Origin: Microbacterium enclense
GTDB lineage: Bacteria > Actinomycetota > Actinomycetes > Actinomycetales > Microbacteriaceae
NCBI RefSeq assembly: GCF_001456955.1
Contig: NZ_KQ758473.1
Span: 1 to 64,000, forward strand
DNA length: 64,000 bases
Direction: 5' to 3'
Each line of letters starts with the position of its first letter. The stretch's first letter is position 1. Positions 8,655 to 23,256 of the stretch are shown in pieces. Below the pieces are notes generated by a model. It saw only the letters and a list, made by a program, of their open reading frames with translations, was not told the DNA's origin and searched no databases. A program made the translations under genes and the position numbers.

Positions 8655-8897
8655 TCAGGGGCAGTGCAGCAGCGGCTTGGGGCCGGACCGGTCGACGCTG
8701 TGCTCGGTCATCGGGTGACCGCACAGGGGGCAGGGGCGCCCCGTGCGCACGGGCTCGGGGGTCGTCTCGTAAGGGCCGACGGAGGCGGGGCCGGCCACGC
8801 GGATCAGTCGGGTGTTGAGGTACTGGTACCAGCCGCCGGCTTCGCGTACACGCTCTCGGAGCGGCGGGCGATCGGCATCCTTTCGTGTCATGATCAT
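8655..8897 (-). CDS. Small zinc-ribbon-like protein, function unknown
   Basis: An 80-aa protein. The N-terminal half is basic and the C-terminal part holds a 'CPLCGHPMTEH' knuckle and a terminal Cys two residues from the end ('LHCP'), which could bind one zinc ion. It is transcribed away from marR, and the two starts are only 30 bp apart with a palindrome between them, so MarR probably represses both. Starts at 8897 or 8891 (Met1 or Met3) are equally possible. The palindrome overlaps the 5' end of the longer form, which slightly favours the shorter one. Confidence 0.65.
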   Translation of the reverse strand: MIMTRKDADRPPLRERVREAGGWYQYLNTRLIRVAGPASVGPYETTPEPVRTGRPCPLCGHPMTEHSVDRSGPKPLLHCP

Positions 8898-8912
8898 TAG
8901 TGTACTAACGAT
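8893..8912. promoter_or_regulatory. Palindromic operator between marR and its divergent neighbour
   Basis: A 20-bp near-perfect palindrome: ATCRTTAGT (8893-8901) mirrored by ACTAAYGAT (8904-8912), with one mismatch per arm and 2 nt between the arms. Size and AT-rich sequence suit a winged-helix MarR dimer. It would cover the divergent promoter region and the marR ribosome site, which suggests autoregulation. Confidence 0.65.
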
Positions 8913-8927
8913 TTAGAGGAGGGGCGC

Positions 8928-9362
8928 ATGCAGGATCCGCTCGCGCTCGAGAACCAGGTCTGCTTCGCCCTGGTCACCGCGGCGCGCAACGTCGTATCGA
9001 TCTATCGACCCGTGCTGGAGCCGCTCGGCCTCACGCACCCGCAGTACCTCGTGATGCTCGCCCTCTGGGAGCGGTCGCCGCGATCGCTCAGCGCCCTCGC
9101 GACGGAGCTCGCCATGGAGCCCGCCACCCTGTCGCCGCTCGTCAAGCGCCTCGAAGCCCAGGGGCGAGTGGTCCGCTCCCGTCGCGCCGACGACGAGCGG
9201 GTGCTCGACATCGGCCTCACCGACGAGGGCCGCGCGCTGCGCGAGGCCGCACTCGCCGTGCCCGGACAGATCATGGCGCGGGTCGGCGTCGACGAGGCCG
9301 CGCTGATCGCCCTGCGAGACGGGCTCGCGCCGTTCGCGGGCAGCCTCCGCGCCGGGGAGTGA
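8928..9362 (+). CDS. MarR family transcriptional regulator
   Basis: A 144-aa winged-helix regulator. Residues 25-115 carry the MarR DNA-binding core, including the recognition helix region 'MEPATLSPLVKRLEAQG' and the wing 'VVRSRRADDERVLDIGLTDEG'. Close similarity to OhrR-type proteins is suggested by 'LTHPQYLVMLALWE', but the N-terminal peroxide-sensing Cys can only be assigned tentatively to the 'ENQVCFAL' segment at about residue 11. That would make it an organic-hydroperoxide sensor. A strong ribosome site (GAGGAGG) precedes the ATG, and a palindromic operator lies just upstream. No ohr gene is next to it; the neighbour is a small zinc-ribbon gene. Confidence 0.88.
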   Translation: MQDPLALENQVCFALVTAARNVVSIYRPVLEPLGLTHPQYLVMLALWERSPRSLSALATELAMEPATLSPLVKRLEAQGRVVRSRRADDERVLDIGLTDEGRALREAALAVPGQIMARVGVDEAALIALRDGLAPFAGSLRAGE

Positions 9363-9421
9363 CGCCGCTCTCGTGCGCCGCACTCTCGCACATCCGTGCG
9401 CTCGCGGCGAACCCGGGACCG

Positions 9422-9444
9422 ATGTCGGAGGCCCGACCTAGACT
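9422..9444 (+). promoter_or_regulatory. PafBC/RecA-NDp-type promoter of uvrA
   Basis: ATGTCGGAG (9422-9430), 8 nt, TAGACT (9439-9444), then 6 nt to GTG 9451. The -35-like element is identical to that of uvrB. Confidence 0.75.
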
Positions 9445-9450
9445 TAACAC

Positions 9451-12438
<2,988 letters not shown>

Positions 12439-12441
12439 GCC

Positions 12442-14385
12442 ATGGCATCCCGAGAACGGATGTCGCAGCTTCCCTACCGCCCGAAGGCCGGCGAGATCCC
12501 CACCAACCCGGGGGTCTACCGGTTCCGCGACGCCGAGGGTCGAGTGCTGTACGTCGGCAAGGCGAAGAATCTGCGTGCGCGGCTGTCGAACTACTTCGCG
12601 CCGCTGTATTCGCTGCACGAGCGCACCCGTCGCATGGTGACCACGGCCGCCAGCGTGGAGTGGACGGTCGTCCCGAGCGACATCGACTCGCTGCAGCTGG
12701 AGTACATGTGGATCAAAGAGTTCGATCCACCCTTCAATGTGCGCTACAAAGACGACAAGTCGTACCCCTTCATGGCCATCACCCTGGCCGATGAGGCGCC
12801 GCGGGTCATCGTCACGCGCAACCCCAAGATCCGCGGGGCGAAATACTTCGGGCCGTATCCCAAGGTGTGGGCGGTGCACGACACGATCGACCTGATGATC
12901 AAGGTGTTCCCGATCCGCACGTGCAGCGATTCCTCGTACAAGAAGGCGATGGCATCGGGCCGTCCCTGCTTCCCGGGGCAGATCGGGCGCTGCGGCGGGC
13001 CGTGCTCGATGAAGGTCACGATCGAGGAGCATCGGGCGATCGTCAACGATTTCGTCGCCTTCATGTCGGGAGGCGACCAGCGCTTCGCGAAAGAACTGAC
13101 CTCGCGCATGAAAGAGGCGTCCGCCGCGATGGACTACGAGTCGGCCGCGCACTACCGCGACCGCCTGCAGGCCATCGACGCGGTGTTGGGCAAGAGCGCC
13201 CTGGTGCTGGCTTCCGACACGGATGCCGACCTGTTCGGTATCGCCGAAGACGAGCTCGCCGCGACCGTGCAGCACTTCGTCGTGCGCGGGGGCCGCGTGC
13301 GCGGGGTGCGGGCCACGACCATCGAGAAGGAGATCGACATCTCGGGCGCCGAGCTCGTCGACCAGGTGCTGCAGCGCACGTACGGCGATGCGGATGCCGG
13401 CGACATCCCGCGTCAGGTGCTCGTGCCCGAACTGCCGGATGACGCCGACCAGCTGGAGGCGTGGCTGCGCGAGCGCCGCGGTCGCCCGGTGACCCTGCAG
13501 GTCGCCCAGCGCGGACGCAAGTCCGACCTGTTGAAGACGGCCACGTTGAACGCGCAGCAGGCGCTCATGCTCCACAAGACGCGCCGCACGAGCGACTACG
13601 TCGCCCGGTCGCAGGCCCTCACTGACCTGCAGGAAGCCCTCGGCATGACCGAGGCGCCGCTGCGCATCGAGTGCTTCGACGTCTCGCACCTCTCGGGCAC
13701 CAACGTCGTGGCATCCATGGTCGTCTTCGAAGACGGACTGCCCCGCAAAGATCAGTACCGCTCTTTCGGCGTCGCGGAGACCACCGACGACACCGACTCG
13801 ATGTATCAAGTGCTCACGCGGCGCCTGGCGTACCTCGACCGCCCCGACGAGATCGAGCCCGAGACCGTGGGCGGCGCCATCGTCGCGGCACCCGACTCCG
13901 ACGAGGCCACGGCCGACGGCGAAGTCGTGACGGCACGGAAGCGTCCGCGTTTCGCGTATCGACCGCAACTCCTCGTCGTGGACGGCGGTCAGCCGCAGGT
14001 TGCGGCGGCAGCGCGCGCCCTCGCCGATGCGGGCCACGAGGAGATCGCGCTCTGCGGGATCGCCAAGCGCCTCGAAGAGGTCTGGTTGCCGGGGGAGGAG
14101 TACCCGGTGATCCTCCCGCGGACGTCGGAGGCGCTCTACCTGCTGCAGCGGCTCCGCGACGAGGCGCACCGGTTCGCCATCGTGCACCAGCGCAAGCGCC
14201 GGAAGCGCGACATCAACAGCGTGCTCGCCGAGGTCCCGGGGTTGGGCGACGCCCGTATCAAGGCTCTGCTGCGGCACTTCGGGTCGGTCTCGGCGCTGAA
14301 GGAGGCGAGCCCTGACGAGATCACGGCCCTGCCCGGCATCGGCCCGACCCTGGCCGAGGCCATCCACGCACACCTCGCTCGGTAG
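12442..14385 (+). CDS. uvrC: Excinuclease ABC subunit C
   Basis: A 647-aa dual-incision nuclease. The N-terminal GIY-YIG domain ('GVYRFRD...[18 protein letters not shown]', residues 17-50) cuts 3' of the lesion. A UVR motif near 210-245 binds UvrB. The RNase-H-like domain with '[12 protein letters not shown]' makes the 5' cut. Tandem helix-hairpin-helix motifs end the protein ('[17 protein letters not shown]', '[16 protein letters not shown]'). It begins 3 nt after the uvrA stop and so is expressed from the uvrA damage promoter. An internal ATG at 12460 is an alternative start. Confidence 0.96.
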   Translation: MASRERMSQLPYRPKAGEIPTNPGVYRFRDAEGRVLYVGKAKNLRARLSNYFAPLYSLHERTRRMVTTAASVEWTVVPSDIDSLQLEYMWIKEFDPPFNVRYKDDKSYPFMAITLADEAPRVIVTRNPKIRGAKYFGPYPKVWAVHDTIDLMIKVFPIRTCSDSSYKKAMASGRPCFPGQIGRCGGPCSMKVTIEEHRAIVNDFVAFMSGGDQRFAKELTSRMKEASAAMDYESAAHYRDRLQAIDAVLGKSALVLASDTDADLFGIAEDELAATVQHFVVRGGRVRGVRATTIEKEIDISGAELVDQVLQRTYGDADAGDIPRQVLVPELPDDADQLEAWLRERRGRPVTLQVAQRGRKSDLLKTATLNAQQALMLHKTRRTSDYVARSQALTDLQEALGMTEAPLRIECFDVSHLSGTNVVASMVVFEDGLPRKDQYRSFGVAETTDDTDSMYQVLTRRLAYLDRPDEIEPETVGGAIVAAPDSDEATADGEVVTARKRPRFAYRPQLLVVDGGQPQVAAAARALADAGHEEIALCGIAKRLEEVWLPGEEYPVILPRTSEALYLLQRLRDEAHRFAIVHQRKRRKRDINSVLAEVPGLGDARIKALLRHFGSVSALKEASPDEITALPGIGPTLAEAIHAHLAR

Positions 14386-14416
14386 GCTGGCATGAGACGA
14401 CGGGAGGCGAACGCTC

Positions 14417-15295
14417 ATGGAGCCGGGACGCGACGAGCCAGGTGAGGTGTTGATCGTCACCGGCATGTCGGGGGCGGGCCGGTCCACGGTGGCCAACGCC
14501 CTCGAAGACCTCGACTGGTACGTCGTCGACAACCTCCCCCCGCAGATGCTGCGCCCCCTGCTCGAGCTCACCGAACTCGCCGGTGGGGCCGTGCCACGGG
14601 TCGCGGTGGTCGTCGACGTCCGCGGCCGTTCGCTGTTCAGCGACCTGCCCGAGGCCATGCGCACGCTGCAGGCGGGCCGTCAGGTGCGCGTCGTCTTCCT
14701 GGATGCCAGTGACGCGGTGCTCGTGCGCCGGTTCGAGGCCGTGCGCCGACCGCACCCGCTGCAGGGCGACGGCACCATCCTCGACGGCATCCGTCGGGAA
14801 CGGGAGCGGCTCGCACCGCTGCGCGAGGCCGCCGACGTGGTCATTGACACCTCGGCGCTCAACGTGCACCAATTGTCGTTGCGCACCGTGGCGCTGTTCG
14901 GCGAAGAAGGCGCTGCCCGTCACACGATCACCCTGATGAGCTTCGGTTTCAAGTACGGCCTCCCGCCCGATGTCGACCTCGTCGCCGACATGCGGTTCCT
15001 GCCCAACCCGTTCTGGAACGAGGGGCTGCGCCCGCTCACCGGGGAGGACCCCCAGGTGCGGGAATACGTGCTGGGCCAGACGGGAGCGTCGGAGTTCCTC
15101 GACGCCTACGGCGCGGCCCTGCGACCGGTGCTCGAGGGCTATCAGCGCGAGAACAAGCGCCACTCCGTGGTGGCGGTGGGCTGCACGGGTGGCAAGCACC
15201 GTTCGGTCGTGATGGCACGCGAGCTCGCTGCACGTCTGGCCGATGTGCCGGGGGTGGCCGTGCGCGTGGCTCATCGCGACCTCGGTCGCGAGTAG
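14417..15295 (+). CDS. rapZ: RapZ family nucleotide-binding protein
   Basis: A 292-aa protein of the RapZ/YvcJ family. Walker A 'GMSGAGRST' lies at residues 16-24, followed by '[12 protein letters not shown]' and the C-terminal '[17 protein letters not shown]' block typical of the family. In enterobacteria it controls glucosamine-6-phosphate synthase mRNA; in Gram-positives it binds nucleotides and is found next to whiA, as here. It has a GGGAGG site upstream of the ATG. The preceding uvrC stop codon TAG lies inside a TAGGCT -10-like hexamer, so it may also have its own promoter. Confidence 0.94.
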   Translation: MEPGRDEPGEVLIVTGMSGAGRSTVANALEDLDWYVVDNLPPQMLRPLLELTELAGGAVPRVAVVVDVRGRSLFSDLPEAMRTLQAGRQVRVVFLDASDAVLVRRFEAVRRPHPLQGDGTILDGIRRERERLAPLREAADVVIDTSALNVHQLSLRTVALFGEEGAARHTITLMSFGFKYGLPPDVDLVADMRFLPNPFWNEGLRPLTGEDPQVREYVLGQTGASEFLDAYGAALRPVLEGYQRENKRHSVVAVGCTGGKHRSVVMARELAARLADVPGVAVRVAHRDLGRE

Positions 15296-15336
15296 GCTGT
15301 ACCGTCGTCCCCGCCGCCCCCCACCCGAGGAGAACC

Positions 15337-16314
15337 GTGCCGCTGACCGCCGACGTGAAGGCCGAACTCATCACCGTTCGCGACCCGCGCCCGACCGCGC
15401 GCGTCGCCGAGCTCACGGCCCTCCTGCGCTTCTCCGGTGGTCTGCACTCCATCGCCAACCGTGTCGCCGTCGAGGCCGAACTCGACTCCGACATCCTCGC
15501 GCGCCGCGTCGCCCGCGACCTCGTCGAGCTGTACGGGGTGCGTCCCGAGCTGCACCACGTGCAGGGCTCCGGCGGTCGCACCGGCGGGCATTTCGCCGTG
15601 CGCGTGATCGAGGCCGGCGAGACCCTCGCCCGTCAGACGGGGTTGCTCGACCAGCGTCGCCGGCCCGTGCGGGGACTTCCCAACAAGCTCACGACCGGCT
15701 CGCGCCCCGACCTCAGCGCCATCTGGCGCGGGGCGTTCCTTGCGAGCGGATCGCTGAGCGACCCGGGTCGTTCGGCCGCGCTCGAGATCTCGTGCCCCTC
15801 GTCGGAGGCCGCGATGGCGCTCGTCGGGGCGGGGCACCGCATCGGCATCCCCGCCAAGGCCCGCGAGGTGCGCGGCGTTCCGCGCGTCGTCGTGCGCGAC
15901 GGCGAGGCCATCCGCGGAGCGCTGTACGAAATGGGCGCCCGTCGTACCGCGGGGGAGTGGGATCAGATGCGTCAGCGCCGCGAGGTGCGCGCCGGGGTCA
16001 ACCGTCTCGTCAACTTCGACGACGCCAACCTCCGCCGCTCCGCGCAGGCCGCCGTGGCCGCCTGCGCCCGCGTCGAGCGCGCGCTCGAGATCCTCGGCGA
16101 CGAGGTTCCCGACCACCTGCAGCAGGCCGGTGAGCTGCGTCTCGCGCACCGCGACGCCAGCCTCGACGAGCTCGGTCACCACGCCGACCCGCCCCTCACC
16201 AAGGACGCCGTCGCCGGCCGCATCCGCCGCCTGCTGGCCATGGCCGACAAGAAGGCCGAGGCCGAGGGCATCCCGGGTACCGAAGCCGCCGTGCCCGTGG
16301 GCGCGGAGGACTGA
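15337..16314 (+). CDS. whiA: WhiA DNA-binding regulator
   Basis: A 325-aa protein combining a LAGLIDADG-like N-terminal domain with a C-terminal helix-turn-helix region ('[25 protein letters not shown]'). In Streptomyces WhiA activates sporulation and cell-division genes; in non-sporulating Gram-positives it affects division and nucleoid functions. It is fused to no other domain and has normal length. GTG 15337 has a CGAGGAGA ribosome site. The rapZ-whiA order is a conserved Gram-positive arrangement. Confidence 0.95.
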   Translation: MPLTADVKAELITVRDPRPTARVAELTALLRFSGGLHSIANRVAVEAELDSDILARRVARDLVELYGVRPELHHVQGSGGRTGGHFAVRVIEAGETLARQTGLLDQRRRPVRGLPNKLTTGSRPDLSAIWRGAFLASGSLSDPGRSAALEISCPSSEAAMALVGAGHRIGIPAKAREVRGVPRVVVRDGEAIRGALYEMGARRTAGEWDQMRQRREVRAGVNRLVNFDDANLRRSAQAAVAACARVERALEILGDEVPDHLQQAGELRLAHRDASLDELGHHADPPLTKDAVAGRIRRLLAMADKKAEAEGIPGTEAAVPVGAED

Positions 16315-16524
16315 CGTCCGAGGGGCGGGGCCGCCCGGCATCCTCCCGCCGTCGCGGAGCCCGCGGCGCGCCCGGATGATCTATCCACCGTCATGCGGGG
16401 AAGCAACCCCGCTGCGCCGTGGTTAGCCCTCAGTAGGATGAACTCGTCACCCTCGTTGCTCGATTCCTCGGCACGTCGTCACGGCGAAGAGGTCTCGGCA
16501 GCGCCCGATTCGGAAGTTGAGATC

Positions 16525-17151
16525 ATGGCGAAGTACACGCTGCCCGAACTGCCCTACGACTACTCGGCGCTGGAGCCGCACATCAGTGCGACCATCATGG
16601 AGCTGCATCACAGCAAGCACCACCAGACCTACGTCAACGGCGCCAACACCACTCTCGACCTCCTCGCCGAAGCGCGGGAGAAGGGCGATTTCGCGAACAT
16701 CAACCGCCTGCAGAAGGACCTCGCGTTCAACCTCGGCGGTCACACGAACCACTCGATCTTCTGGACGAACCTCTCGCCCAACGGTGGCGACAAGCCCACC
16801 GGCGACCTCGAGTCGGCCATCGACGACCAGTTCGGCTCGTTCGACGCGTTCCGCGCGCAGTTCACCGCCGCCGCCCTCGGCGTGCAGGGCTCGGGCTGGG
16901 CGGGTCTGTTCTGGGACTCGATCGGTGAGAACCTCGTCATCCAGCAGTTCTTCGACCAGCAGGGCCAGATCGTCGCGGGCACCGTGCCGATCCTGCTCCT
17001 CGACGTCTGGGAGCACGCGTACTACCTCGACTACAAGAACGTCCGCGCCGACTACGTCAAGGCGTTCTGGAACATCGCGAACTGGGACGACGCCCAGAAG
17101 CGCTTCGCCGCCGCCCGTGAGAAGACCGCGGGTCTGCTGGTACTGTCGTAA
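16525..17151 (+). CDS. sodA: Superoxide dismutase, Mn/Fe type
   Basis: A 208-aa cytoplasmic enzyme that dismutates superoxide. Metal ligands are visible: His in 'MELHHSKHH' (about residue 28), His in '[10 protein letters not shown]', and Asp/His in '[11 protein letters not shown]'. The open frame runs further upstream, but the ATG at 16525 begins the conserved '[19 protein letters not shown]' N-terminus. A -10-like TAGGAT near 16435 suggests a leader of about 80 nt. It is monocistronic, with a hairpin right after the stop. Confidence 0.96.
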   Translation: MAKYTLPELPYDYSALEPHISATIMELHHSKHHQTYVNGANTTLDLLAEAREKGDFANINRLQKDLAFNLGGHTNHSIFWTNLSPNGGDKPTGDLESAIDDQFGSFDAFRAQFTAAALGVQGSGWAGLFWDSIGENLVIQQFFDQQGQIVAGTVPILLLDVWEHAYYLDYKNVRADYVKAFWNIANWDDAQKRFAAAREKTAGLLVLS

Positions 17152-17159
17152 ACGGTGCG

Positions 17160-17190
17160 GGCGTCCCGGTGGGGCCCCCACCGGGACGCC
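17160..17190 (+). terminator. sodA terminator hairpin
   Basis: A perfect 15-bp arm GGCGTCCCGGTGGGG is mirrored immediately (17176-17190) and begins 8 nt after the sodA stop. The following bases, GTTGTC, are only weakly U-rich. Confidence 0.75.
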
Positions 17191-17239
17191 GTTGTCCGCC
17201 AGCGAACACCGCAATCACGCGCATATCGCGCACAACTGA

Positions 17240-18265
<1,026 letters not shown>

Positions 18266-18271
18266 CCCTCC

Positions 18272-19476
<1,205 letters not shown>

Positions 19477-19486
<10 letters not shown>

Positions 19487-20265
19487 ACAGAACCCCCCTG
19501 ATCGCCGGCAACTGGAAGATGAACCTCGACCACCTGCAGGCGGTCGCGTTCGTCCAGAAGCTGCACTGGACGCTGAAAGAAGCCAAGCACGAGAACGGCA
19601 GCGTCGAGGTGGCGGTGTTCCCGCCCTACACCGACCTGCGCACCGTGCAGACGCTGCTCGATGCCGACAAGATCGAGTTCGCCCTCGGCGGGCAGGACCT
19701 CTCGGCGCACGACTCCGGTGCCTACACCGGGGAGATCTCGGGCCAGTTCCTCGCCAAGCTCGACGCGAAGTACGTCATCATCGGGCACTCGGAGCGTCGT
19801 CAGTTCCACCACGAGACCGACGAGGTCATCGCGGCGAAGACCCAGGCGGCGTTGCGTCACGGCCTCGTGCCCGTGATCTGTGTCGGCGAGACCAGCGAAG
19901 ACCTCGAGAAGTTCGGCGCGAGCGCCGTTCCCGTGGGGCAGCTCGAGGTCGCCCTCGAGGGCGTGTCGGCGGATGCCGACATCGTCGTCGCGTACGAGCC
20001 CGTCTGGGCCATCGGGTCCGGTCAGGCCGCGACGCCCGACCAGGCCCAGGAGGTCTGCGCGAAGCTGCGCGCGGTCGTCGCCGACAAGCTCGGGGCCGAT
20101 GCCGCGGCGCGCACGCGCGTGCTCTACGGCGGTTCGGTGAAGTCGAGCAACATCGCCGGCTTCATGCGCGAGCCCGATGTCGACGGCGCCCTGGTGGGTG
20201 GCGCGAGCCTCGTCGTCGACGAGTTCGCGGCGATCATCCGCTTCCAGAAGCACGTCGGCGTCTGA
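19477..20265 (+). CDS. tpiA: Triosephosphate isomerase
   Basis: A 262-aa TIM-barrel enzyme interconverting glyceraldehyde-3-phosphate and dihydroxyacetone phosphate. It has Asn-Lys in 'AGNWKMN', the electrophile His near 104 ('IIGHSERR') and the catalytic Glu near 174 ('YEPVWAIG'). The ATG at 19477 lies inside the end of pgk; a GTG at 19483 is a possible alternative with a 4-bp overlap. A hairpin follows the stop. Confidence 0.96.
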
Positions 20266-20272
20266 CGCCACC

Positions 20273-20303
20273 GGATGCCCGCGGCGCCGAGCCGCGGGCA
20301 TCC
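20273..20303 (+). terminator. Terminator of the gap-pgk-tpiA operon
   Basis: A perfect 13-bp stem (20273-20285 with 20291-20303) and a 5-nt loop, starting 8 nt after tpiA. No U-tract. Confidence 0.65.
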
Positions 20304-20325
20304 GTGCGTCGGGACCCCCGCCCCC

Positions 20326-20331
20326 TATACT
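20326..20331 (+). promoter_or_regulatory. -10 element TATACT of the secG promoter
   Basis: TATACT is a near-consensus -10 located about 45 nt upstream of secG GTG, downstream of the tpiA hairpin. Confidence 0.6.
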
Positions 20332-20377
20332 TGACGCTTGTGCGGTCGACAGTGCCGCGCGCGAAAGGCTTTCGACA

Positions 20378-20626
20378 GTGCAGATTCTCGAGTTCGTCCT
20401 GCAGGTGATGCTGAGTCTCACCAGCCTGCTGCTGACCCTGCTCATCCTGCTCCACAAGGGTCGCGGTGGCGGTCTGTCCGACATGTTCGGCGGCGGCATG
20501 AGCTCCGCCCTCGGCTCGTCCGGACTCGCGGAGCGCAACCTCAACCGTTTCACGGTCGTCCTGGCTCTGGTGTGGTTCGTCACCATCGTCGGCCTCGGCC
20601 TGCTGACCAAGTTCGCGGAGCTCTGA
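20378..20626 (+). CDS. secG: Protein-export translocase subunit SecG
   Basis: An 82-aa membrane protein with two transmembrane helices (residues 4-24 and 58-78). The conserved glycine-rich cytoplasmic loop 'LLHKGRGGGLSDMFGGG' lies between them. It is the accessory subunit of the SecYEG channel. GTG 20378 has an AAAGG site 9 nt upstream and gives the expected length. The position after tpiA is the usual actinobacterial one. rbpA starts 1 nt after its stop. Confidence 0.95.
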   Translation: MQILEFVLQVMLSLTSLLLTLLILLHKGRGGGLSDMFGGGMSSALGSSGLAERNLNRFTVVLALVWFVTIVGLGLLTKFAEL

Positions 20627-20627
20627 C

Positions 20628-20981
20628 ATGGCCACTGGAGGCAATGCGATCCGCGGCTCGCGCGTCGGTGCGGGCCCCATGGGCGAGCAGGACCACGGCT
20701 TCCACGCCGACCGCGTCGCCGTGTCGTACTGGGACGCCCTCGGCAACGAGACGGTGCGCTACTTCGCGGCGGGGATCCCCGACGACGAGATCCCCGAGAC
20801 CATCGACTCCCCGCACTCGGGCCTGCCCGCCGGTCGTGACAAGGCGAACCCGCCGGCTCTCGCCAAGGCGGAGCCGTACAAGACCCACCTGGCCTACGTG
20901 AAAGAGCGCCGAAGCGACGAAGAAGCCGCCTCACTGCTCGACGACGCGTTGCAGCAGCTACGCGAGCGCCGCGGTCAGTGA
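20628..20981 (+). CDS. rbpA: RNA polymerase-binding protein RbpA
   Basis: A 117-aa actinobacteria-specific transcription factor that binds the principal sigma factor and RNA polymerase and stabilises open complexes. 'GNAIRGSRVGAGPMGE' near the N-terminus is the basic linker and sigma-interaction signature, followed by the 'HTVRYFAAGIPDDEIP'-type core and a C-terminal sigma-interacting helix region. Unlike RbpA of some genera, the core zinc-type cysteines are absent here. It is co-transcribed with secG and ends at a strong hairpin. Confidence 0.93.
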   Translation: MATGGNAIRGSRVGAGPMGEQDHGFHADRVAVSYWDALGNETVRYFAAGIPDDEIPETIDSPHSGLPAGRDKANPPALAKAEPYKTHLAYVKERRSDEEAASLLDDALQQLRERRGQ

Positions 20982-20985
20982 CGTC

Positions 20986-21021
20986 GAAGAGGGCCGGATG
21001 CCATGGCATCCGGCCCTCTTC
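20986..21021. terminator. Bidirectional terminator, rbpA / polysaccharide locus
   Basis: A 17-bp perfect stem (20986-21002 with 21005-21021) followed by TTCCTTTTC. It lies 5 nt after the rbpA stop and 25 nt from the end of the converging lipoprotein gene, so it can serve both. Confidence 0.85.
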
Positions 21022-21046
21022 CTTTTCTGCCGTCCCCGGCGCGGGC

Positions 21047-21796
21047 TCACCGCGCGGGGCTGTCGGTGACCAGCTTCGTCCAGGGGCCCGGCGGGACGTC
21101 GCCGTCGTCGACGAACGCCCAGTCGACGCGGTCGCCGTCGCCGTCGAGGTCGGCGAAGCCGAGGCATCCGTTCAGCGCCGGTGAGACGTCCAGCCCCGCC
21201 CCGTTGAAGCGCGTGTTTGTGGGACGTCGATCGTCGTCGCCGAACACGTACGCGGCGTCACGGTACTCGCCGGGTCCGGCATCCTGGATCTGCCCGTAGC
21301 AGACCCGTCCGTCGCGGTGCAGCACGACCCAGCGGTTCTTCATGAGGCTGATGTCGGGGTCGTCGACCGCGGACGCGTAGAGCGGGTCGGCGGCCCAGGG
21401 CACGACCTCACCTCGGGTGGCGAAGCCGGTTTCGTCGTTGAGGTCGTCGAACGGCAGGTCGAGGTAGAAGGGGTTCTCGCGCGGGGTCATGCGCGTCGGG
21501 AAGTAGTCCGCCTCCGCCGTGCGCGGCTCCGTCCGGCATTCCCCGTCGGCCTCGATGCCGTCGCATCCGCCGTAAGAGCCCAGCCAGTCGGAATCGTAGG
21601 TCGAGACCCGCTGGCTGCCGTCGGGGGCGCCGGGGTCGAACACCTCGCCGACCCAGAACGTGGTGGCGACGATGTCGGTGTGCCAGGGATAGCCCGTGTC
21701 GGGACGGGGACGTGGCATCGCGGCGCAGGCGGGCAGCGCGACGGCGACGACCACCGCGAGGGTGATCGTCGCCGTCTGCCGGTGCCGCCGCGTCAT
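21047..21796 (-). CDS. Secreted lipoprotein of the polysaccharide locus
   Basis: A 249-aa protein with a lipoprotein signal peptide: a hydrophobic run then 'ALPACAA', with the lipid-accepting Cys near residue 25. The mature part has several Cys and a 'GRVCYGQIQDAGPG' to 'GAGLDVSPALNGCLGF' stretch. This faintly resembles double-psi beta-barrel proteins of cell-wall or polysaccharide metabolism, but no catalytic motif is certain. Its ATG overlaps the deacetylase stop by 4 bp (ATGA), so the two are co-translated and probably act on the same polymer outside the membrane. Confidence 0.8.
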   Translation of the reverse strand: MTRRHRQTATITLAVVVAVALPACAAMPRPRPDTGYPWHTDIVATTFWVGEVFDPGAPDGSQRVSTYDSDWLGSYGGCDGIEADGECRTEPRTAEADYFPTRMTPRENPFYLDLPFDDLNDETGFATRGEVVPWAADPLYASAVDDPDISLMKNRWVVLHRDGRVCYGQIQDAGPGEYRDAAYVFGDDDRRPTNTRFNGAGLDVSPALNGCLGFADLDGDGDRVDWAFVDDGDVPPGPWTKLVTDSPAR

Positions 21797-23256
21797 CCGG
21801 AGACGGTGCTCTCGGTGGGTCGGAAGACCTCGACCGGGCCGGTGGGCGGCTCCGCCGAGGTGTCGGCGGTGGATCGCGTCACCGCGCCGGCCGCCGGCAA
21901 CGGCGGGGCGCCGGCGCTGTCGTAGAGCTGCAGGTCGTCGGTGCGCAAGGTTCCGTCGGCGAAGATCGTCAGGGCGAAACTGATGCCGTCGTAGCCCGCC
22001 GGGATGGCGGGGGTCGTCCAATCCGCCTGCGTCCACGCGGTCGCCGAACCGAACCACGGGCTCGACGTCCAGTACGTCCACGCGCCGCTCGAGGAGCGGA
22101 GGTAGACCGCGAACTGGGTGACGCCGCTGGAGAGGTACCACTCGCGCAGGGTGTACGTCCGGCCGGCGGTCACGGTCGGCGCGCACTGCCCGAGATCGAA
22201 CTGGGGCAGCAGCTTCGCGTCGCCGTCGACGTAGTCCGACATGGTGATGCCGCTGGCAATGGCCCCGGTATGCGCCGGAGACCCGGTGCCGAATGTGGGG
22301 GAGTTGCTGCCGTATCCGCCGCGCATCCAGCAGTCCGGCGCGCCGACCTCCAGGCTCGGGTTCACGATGCCGTTGGTCGCCCCGGTGGGCGCGGGGACGG
22401 CGGGCCCGCTCACGACCGGTTTCGCCGCGCCGCCGATGACGTCGCCGACGGTGCGCACGACCGTCCCCACCGCCTGGCGCGTCTTGAGCCACGTCAGGAA
22501 GCGCGAGAAGACGGCCGGCGTGACGGCCAGGTCGCTGCAGGCGTCGGCGCACACGTCGTGGAAGGTGTACTGCACCCACCCGCCGCCGTTGCGTTCTGCG
22601 TTCGTGACGCCCGCCTTGAGATCGTCGAGCGTCCAGGTGGCATCCACCTGATCGAGAGCCCGCAGGGCGAAACGATCGGCGGGCGGGGTCGACTCGGCGA
22701 AGGAGCATTCCGGGCAGCCGAAGCGGCTGCGGATGTCGCCGAGGAGCCGTGCGCTGCTGTAGCCGCAGGACGCGGCCGCCTTCTCGACCTCGGGGGTGCT
22801 GGATGCGAAGGGGTAGGCGAAGCTGCGTACGGCGAAACCCCACGAGGTCAGGTTCTTGCGGTCGGTGCAGATCTGCCGTTTCGCCTCGTCGACGCTGACC
22901 TGGGCGAGGTCGGGGTGGTTCACGGTGTGGCCGCCGATCTCGTGACCGGCGTTCTTCAGCGACGTGAGGTCGGCGCGCGTCATGTGACCCGCGGCACCGA
23001 TGAAACCGGACGGCACGTAGAACGTGGCCTTCATGCCGTTCGACCGCAGCGCCGGGAGCGCCTGCAGCTGATTGGCGTTGGCATCGTCGAACGTGAGGCT
23101 CACGATCGTCCGGGTGGCGGCCGCCGCCGGCGGGGCCGGCGCGACCGCGACGAGACCGCCGAGGACTGCGCCGACCGCCGACACGACGGCCACGCCACGG
23201 CGGACGCGTCGCGCCGCGGCCGACATCGGGTGGTGCGGATCCCGGATGCGCATCAC
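21793..23256 (-). CDS. Secreted polysaccharide deacetylase (CE4, NodB domain)
   Basis: A 487-aa exported protein. A basic N-terminus and hydrophobic stretch end at 'PPAAAA', a signal peptidase I site near residue 47. The NodB domain follows with 'LTFDDA' (metal/catalytic Asp pair), the 'HTVNH' His pair and 'SFAYPFA'. Residues about 300-440 form a beta-rich module ('NPSLEVGAPDCWMRGG...YTLREWYLSS') that looks like a carbohydrate-binding domain. CE4 enzymes remove N- or O-acetyl groups from chitin-like or poly-GlcNAc polymers. The start is GTG 23256 or ATG 23253; either overlaps the stop of the preceding epimerase. Confidence 0.9.
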   Translation of the reverse strand: MMRIRDPHHPMSAAARRVRRGVAVVSAVGAVLGGLVAVAPAPPAAAATRTIVSLTFDDANANQLQALPALRSNGMKATFYVPSGFIGAAGHMTRADLTSLKNAGHEIGGHTVNHPDLAQVSVDEAKRQICTDRKNLTSWGFAVRSFAYPFASSTPEVEKAAASCGYSSARLLGDIRSRFGCPECSFAESTPPADRFALRALDQVDATWTLDDLKAGVTNAERNGGGWVQYTFHDVCADACSDLAVTPAVFSRFLTWLKTRQAVGTVVRTVGDVIGGAAKPVVSGPAVPAPTGATNGIVNPSLEVGAPDCWMRGGYGSNSPTFGTGSPAHTGAIASGITMSDYVDGDAKLLPQFDLGQCAPTVTAGRTYTLREWYLSSGVTQFAVYLRSSSGAWTYWTSSPWFGSATAWTQADWTTPAIPAGYDGISFALTIFADGTLRTDDLQLYDSAGAPPLPAAGAVTRSTADTSAEPPTGPVEVFRPTESTVSG

